In this document: positions 62,900-64,000 of the stretch, piece after piece
Layout of the letters: the number at the start of each line of letters is the position of its first letter
How positions within the stretch are numbered: position 1 is the first letter of the stretch
NCBI GenBank assembly: GCA_009838515.1
Contig: VXRL01000002.1
Span: 15,937 to 79,936, forward strand
Origin: Terriglobia bacterium
GTDB lineage: Bacteria > Acidobacteriota > Terriglobia > Bryobacterales > UBA6623
Length of the DNA stretch: 64,000 nt
Direction: 5' to 3'
Position numbers and translations under genes: made by a program
Notes under the pieces: generated by a model
Seen by the model: the letters and a program-made list of their open reading frames with translations, nothing else
What the model was told of the DNA's origin: nothing
The model's database searches: none

Positions 62900-64000
62900 C
62901 TACATCTTGGGAAAGAGATCCCGCAGTGCCGGATATAGATCTCGGAACGTCGCATAGCCGCGGCCATACACGCTCGTCAGCGCCGGCTCTGGCAGGTCGC
63001 GCCGTTGCTCGACGATCGCGCTCTCGCAAGCCTCTTCGACCGATCCGAACGCACCTGTGCCGACCATCGCCAGCAGGGCCGCGCCGTAGGCCGAGCCCTC
63101 CTGCGTCTGCAGTGTGGCGATCGGCTTGGAGAACACCCCGGCCAAGATGCTGCGCCACAACGGCGACTTGGCTCCTCCTCCAGACGCCCGCACTGCCTCG
63201 ACGCTCGCTCCGAGCGACTCGATGATGCCGAGGCAGTCGTTGAGGCTGTACGCGACCCCCTCGAGAATCGCCCTGACGAGATGCCCGCGGGTGTGCTTTG
63301 CGGTGAGACCGAGCCAGCCACCGCGGGCGCTGGCGTCGAGGTGTGGTGTACGCTCGCCCATCAAGTAGGGCAGCCAGTACAGGCCTTCCGCTCCCGCCGG
63401 AACCGCGGCGGCCTCGTCGGTCAGCAGGTCGTAGATTTCAACGCCTTCCCGCGCCGCTTGATCAGCCAGTCCGGTCGCTAGTTGGTTGCGGAACCACTGC
63501 AGGCTCAGGCCCGCCCCCTGCGTGACGCCCATGATGTGCCACTTGCCGGGCACGGCATGGCAGAAAGTATGAACCCGTCCCTCCGGATCGTAGGCAGCCT
63601 CTTCTAGATGCGAGAAGACCACTCCCGATGTGCCGACCGTGCAGGAGACCAAGCCCGCCTTCACGATGCCGTTTCCGATTGCGCTCGCCGCTTGGTCCCC
63701 GCCGCCGCCGACGAGCGGCGTGCCGGCTTGCAGGCCGGTTTCGCGCGCCGCGGCCTCGGTAATCCGGCCTGTCGTTTGCGGCGATTCTACGACCTCGGGC
63801 AGGATGGCTGCGTCGATCCCGAGCTTGTCGATGAGGGGCCTTGCCCAGCGCCGCCGCACGACGTCGAAGAGAGCGGTGCCCGACGCGTCGGAGACCTCGC
63901 TGGCGTATTCCCCTGTCAGGCAGAACCGGATGTAGTCCTTCGGTAGCAGCATCCTGCGCACGCGCTCGTAACTGGCCGGGTCGTGGTCCCGCACCCAGAG
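62900..64000 (-). CDS. xylB: Xylulokinase-like FGGY sugar kinase, N-terminus beyond window
   Basis: 367 codons of the C-terminal part are present. The missing roughly 130 residues lie past position 64000. MLLPKDYIRFCLTGEYASEV, VSDASGTALFDV, LVGGGGDQAASAIGNGI, VSCTVGTSGVVFSH and MGERTPHLDASARGGWLGL match xylulokinase, and RASGGGAKSPLWRSILAGVF is the adenosine/FGGY signature. It phosphorylates D-xylulose or a related ketose. The start is outside the window, so operon partners are unknown. Confidence 0.9.
   Translation of the reverse strand, partial: LWVRDHDPASYERVRRMLLPKDYIRFCLTGEYASEVSDASGTALFDVVRRRWARPLIDKLGIDAAILPEVVESPQTTGRITEAAARETGLQAGTPLVGGGGDQAASAIGNGIVKAGLVSCTVGTSGVVFSHLEEAAYDPEGRVHTFCHAVPGKWHIMGVTQGAGLSLQWFRNQLATGLADQAAREGVEIYDLLTDEAAAVPAGAEGLYWLPYLMGERTPHLDASARGGWLGLTAKHTRGHLVRAILEGVAYSLNDCLGIIESLGASVEAVRASGGGAKSPLWRSILAGVFSKPIATLQTQEGSAYGAALLAMVGTGAFGSVEEACESAIVEQRRDLPEPALTSVYGRGYATFRDLYPALRDLFPKM

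Noticed and set aside
62673-63158. Minus-strand ORF overlapping the xylB 3' end
   Set aside because: Arg/Gly/Ala-rich out-of-frame shadow of the kinase.

Overview
The window is GC-rich, gene-dense bacterial chromosome (about 60-65% GC by eye). Several gene families are typical of Acidobacteriota of the Solibacter/Bryobacterales kind and of planctomycetes: two DUF1501 plus DUF1549/DUF1553 (PSCyt/PSD1) pairs, secreted sulfatases, three Gfo/Idh/MocA oxidoreductases (two with Tat-like leaders), a DUF1080 protein, a PhoD-type phosphatase, a bactofilin, and a 2-oxoacid:ferredoxin oxidoreductase with fused gamma and alpha domains. I favour an Acidobacteriota-like, glycan-degrading heterotroph, but no rRNA or other phylogenetic marker in the window settles this.

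Layout. 1-2.6 kb is a phage-like control region: a CI-like repressor faces a Cro-like gene that heads eight small genes chained by stop/start overlaps. 2.6-3.3 kb holds a 21-bp direct repeat and a HicB antitoxin with a degenerate HicA. 3.3-9 kb (minus strand) carries a sulfatase, a gamma-glutamyltransferase and the hisZ-hisG pair. 9.2-13.2 kb has korA-korB and a four-CBS protein. 13.2-19.7 kb has an ArnT-like glycosyltransferase coupled to a DUF1080 protein, diverging from the first PSD1-DUF1501 operon. 19.7-24.7 kb has a Nudix/metallo-beta-lactamase fusion, trpF, a small membrane protein, a methyltransferase, a bactofilin and an oxidoreductase. 24.7-31.3 kb has a divergent enolase, a PRC/MgtE_N/CBS protein abutting an Nramp-like transporter, then a coupled hypothetical-NAGK-alkA-mutT operon. 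31.3-37.9 kb has a PhoD-like lipoprotein, a thioredoxin-fold protein overlapping a YheT-like hydrolase, a broken VapB-like antitoxin, an oxidoreductase and an EF-hand lipoprotein with a serine-hydrolase motif. A tRNA-Ile(CAT) lies at 38.0 kb, followed by def-fmt-argJ (minus). 40.9-44.2 kb has an FG-GAP protein, mazEF and trpB. 44.2-47.2 kb (minus) is a cofactor operon birA-coaX-pncB. 47.2-50.8 kb has a sialidase-sulfatase fusion and a third oxidoreductase. 50.9-56.2 kb has a DUF2339 membrane protein, a FAH-family hydrolase and an acyl-CoA synthetase. 56.2-60.5 kb is the second PSCyt-DUF1501 pair. 60.5-64 kb has a 32-residue membrane microprotein, an ankyrin remnant, an EF-hand alpha/beta hydrolase and a xylulokinase cut by the window edge.

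How it works together. Many secreted or periplasmic products (sulfatases, sialidase, GGT, PSCyt/DUF1501 proteins, oxidoreductases) fit scavenging of sulfated and sialylated polymers, with NAGK-like and xylulokinase genes feeding sugars inward. Housekeeping genes (his, trp, arg, NAD/CoA/biotin, translation initiation) are scattered in short operons. No complete undescribed system is proven here. The best leads are the enolase/MgtE_N-CBS/Nramp-like neighbourhood, the phage-like coupled cluster, the sialidase-sulfatase fusion, and the EF-hand hydrolases.
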